DNA of 5,614 nt from an uncultured Ruminococcus sp. (GTDB lineage Bacteria > Bacillota > Clostridia > Oscillospirales > Ruminococcaceae): assembly GCA_900752785.1 (NCBI GenBank), contig CAADWP010000107.1:1-5614 (forward strand), read 5' to 3'. Shown here in pieces: positions 5,574 through 5,614 of the stretch (position 1 is the first letter of the stretch; each line of letters opens with the position of its first letter). The position numbers and the translations under genes were made by a program. The notes under the pieces were generated by a model. The model saw nothing but the letters and a program-made list of their open reading frames with translations, was not told the DNA's origin and made no database searches.

Positions 5574-5614
5574 TTAAGGCAACACCGCACAATCTTTGTG
5601 CGGTGTTGCCTTAA
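5574..5614. repeat. Perfect 18-bp palindrome at the window end (terminator or dispersed repeat)
   Basis: 5574-5591 pairs perfectly with 5597-5614 over 18 bp with a 5-nt loop (one more A-T pair is possible, leaving a TCT loop). The arm reads TTAAGGCAACACCGCACA. It is GC-rich in the core and ends in TTAA on both sides. The window ends exactly at the palindrome, so a following T-run cannot be judged. It could be a terminator for a neighbouring convergent gene or a copy of a dispersed palindromic element; the sequence alone does not decide. Confidence 0.7.

Noticed and set aside
1..5614. CRISPR array, tRNA, rRNA, insertion sequence, riboswitch or phage genes
   Set aside because: No repeat-spacer pattern, cloverleaf, transposase or integrase was seen. 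Leaders are short, and the only sizeable structured spacer (3401-3505) matches no riboswitch I recognise.

Overview
The window looks like chromosomal DNA of an AT-leaning anaerobic Firmicute. A gut or rumen Ruminococcus-type member of the Oscillospiraceae is my best guess. The basis is the strong GGAGG ribosome-binding sites, the mix of TTG, GTG and ATG starts, the lipoprotein-type solute-binding protein and the style of the proteins. The genus is an inference; no rRNA or other taxonomic marker is present.

Layout: (1) 2-871, minus strand, a complete AraC-family regulator with an N-terminal cupin-type sensor domain. (2) 872-1074, a divergent control region. It carries a good promoter for the regulator on the minus strand. 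For the operon it carries a promoter with a perfect -10 and a poor -35. Immediately upstream of, and touching, that -35 is a 16-bp imperfect direct repeat with a 21-bp period, the geometry expected of an AraC-type activator site. (3) 1075-1965, plus strand, a beta-sandwich protein resembling the galactose-mutarotase/DUF4380 type, function unknown. (4) 2026-3381, a sugar-binding lipoprotein of a CUT1-type ABC importer. (5) 3382-3532, an intercistronic gap that can fold almost completely into two abutting hairpins. (6) 3533-4510 and 4507-5361, the two membrane permeases, overlapping by ATGA. (7) 5362-5614, a non-coding tail with a strong bidirectional terminator, a 12-bp direct repeat and an 18-bp perfect palindrome at the window edge.

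How it probably works: an oligosaccharide or its product is sensed by the AraC-type protein, which activates the divergent operon. The lipoprotein captures the sugar outside the cell and the two permeases carry it in. No ATPase is encoded here, so a shared MsmK/UgpC-type ATPase elsewhere in the genome is expected. The mutarotase-like protein may act on the anomeric form of the imported sugar, or may have another role. The hairpins after the binding-protein gene probably help make much more binding protein than permease. The substrate cannot be read from the sequence, as no glycoside hydrolase or sugar kinase lies in the window.

The system as a whole is a recognisable type (it parallels msmR-msmEFG of streptococci). 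The parts most worth a second look are the repeat operator, the double-hairpin spacer, the uncharacterised mutarotase-like first gene and the palindrome at the end.
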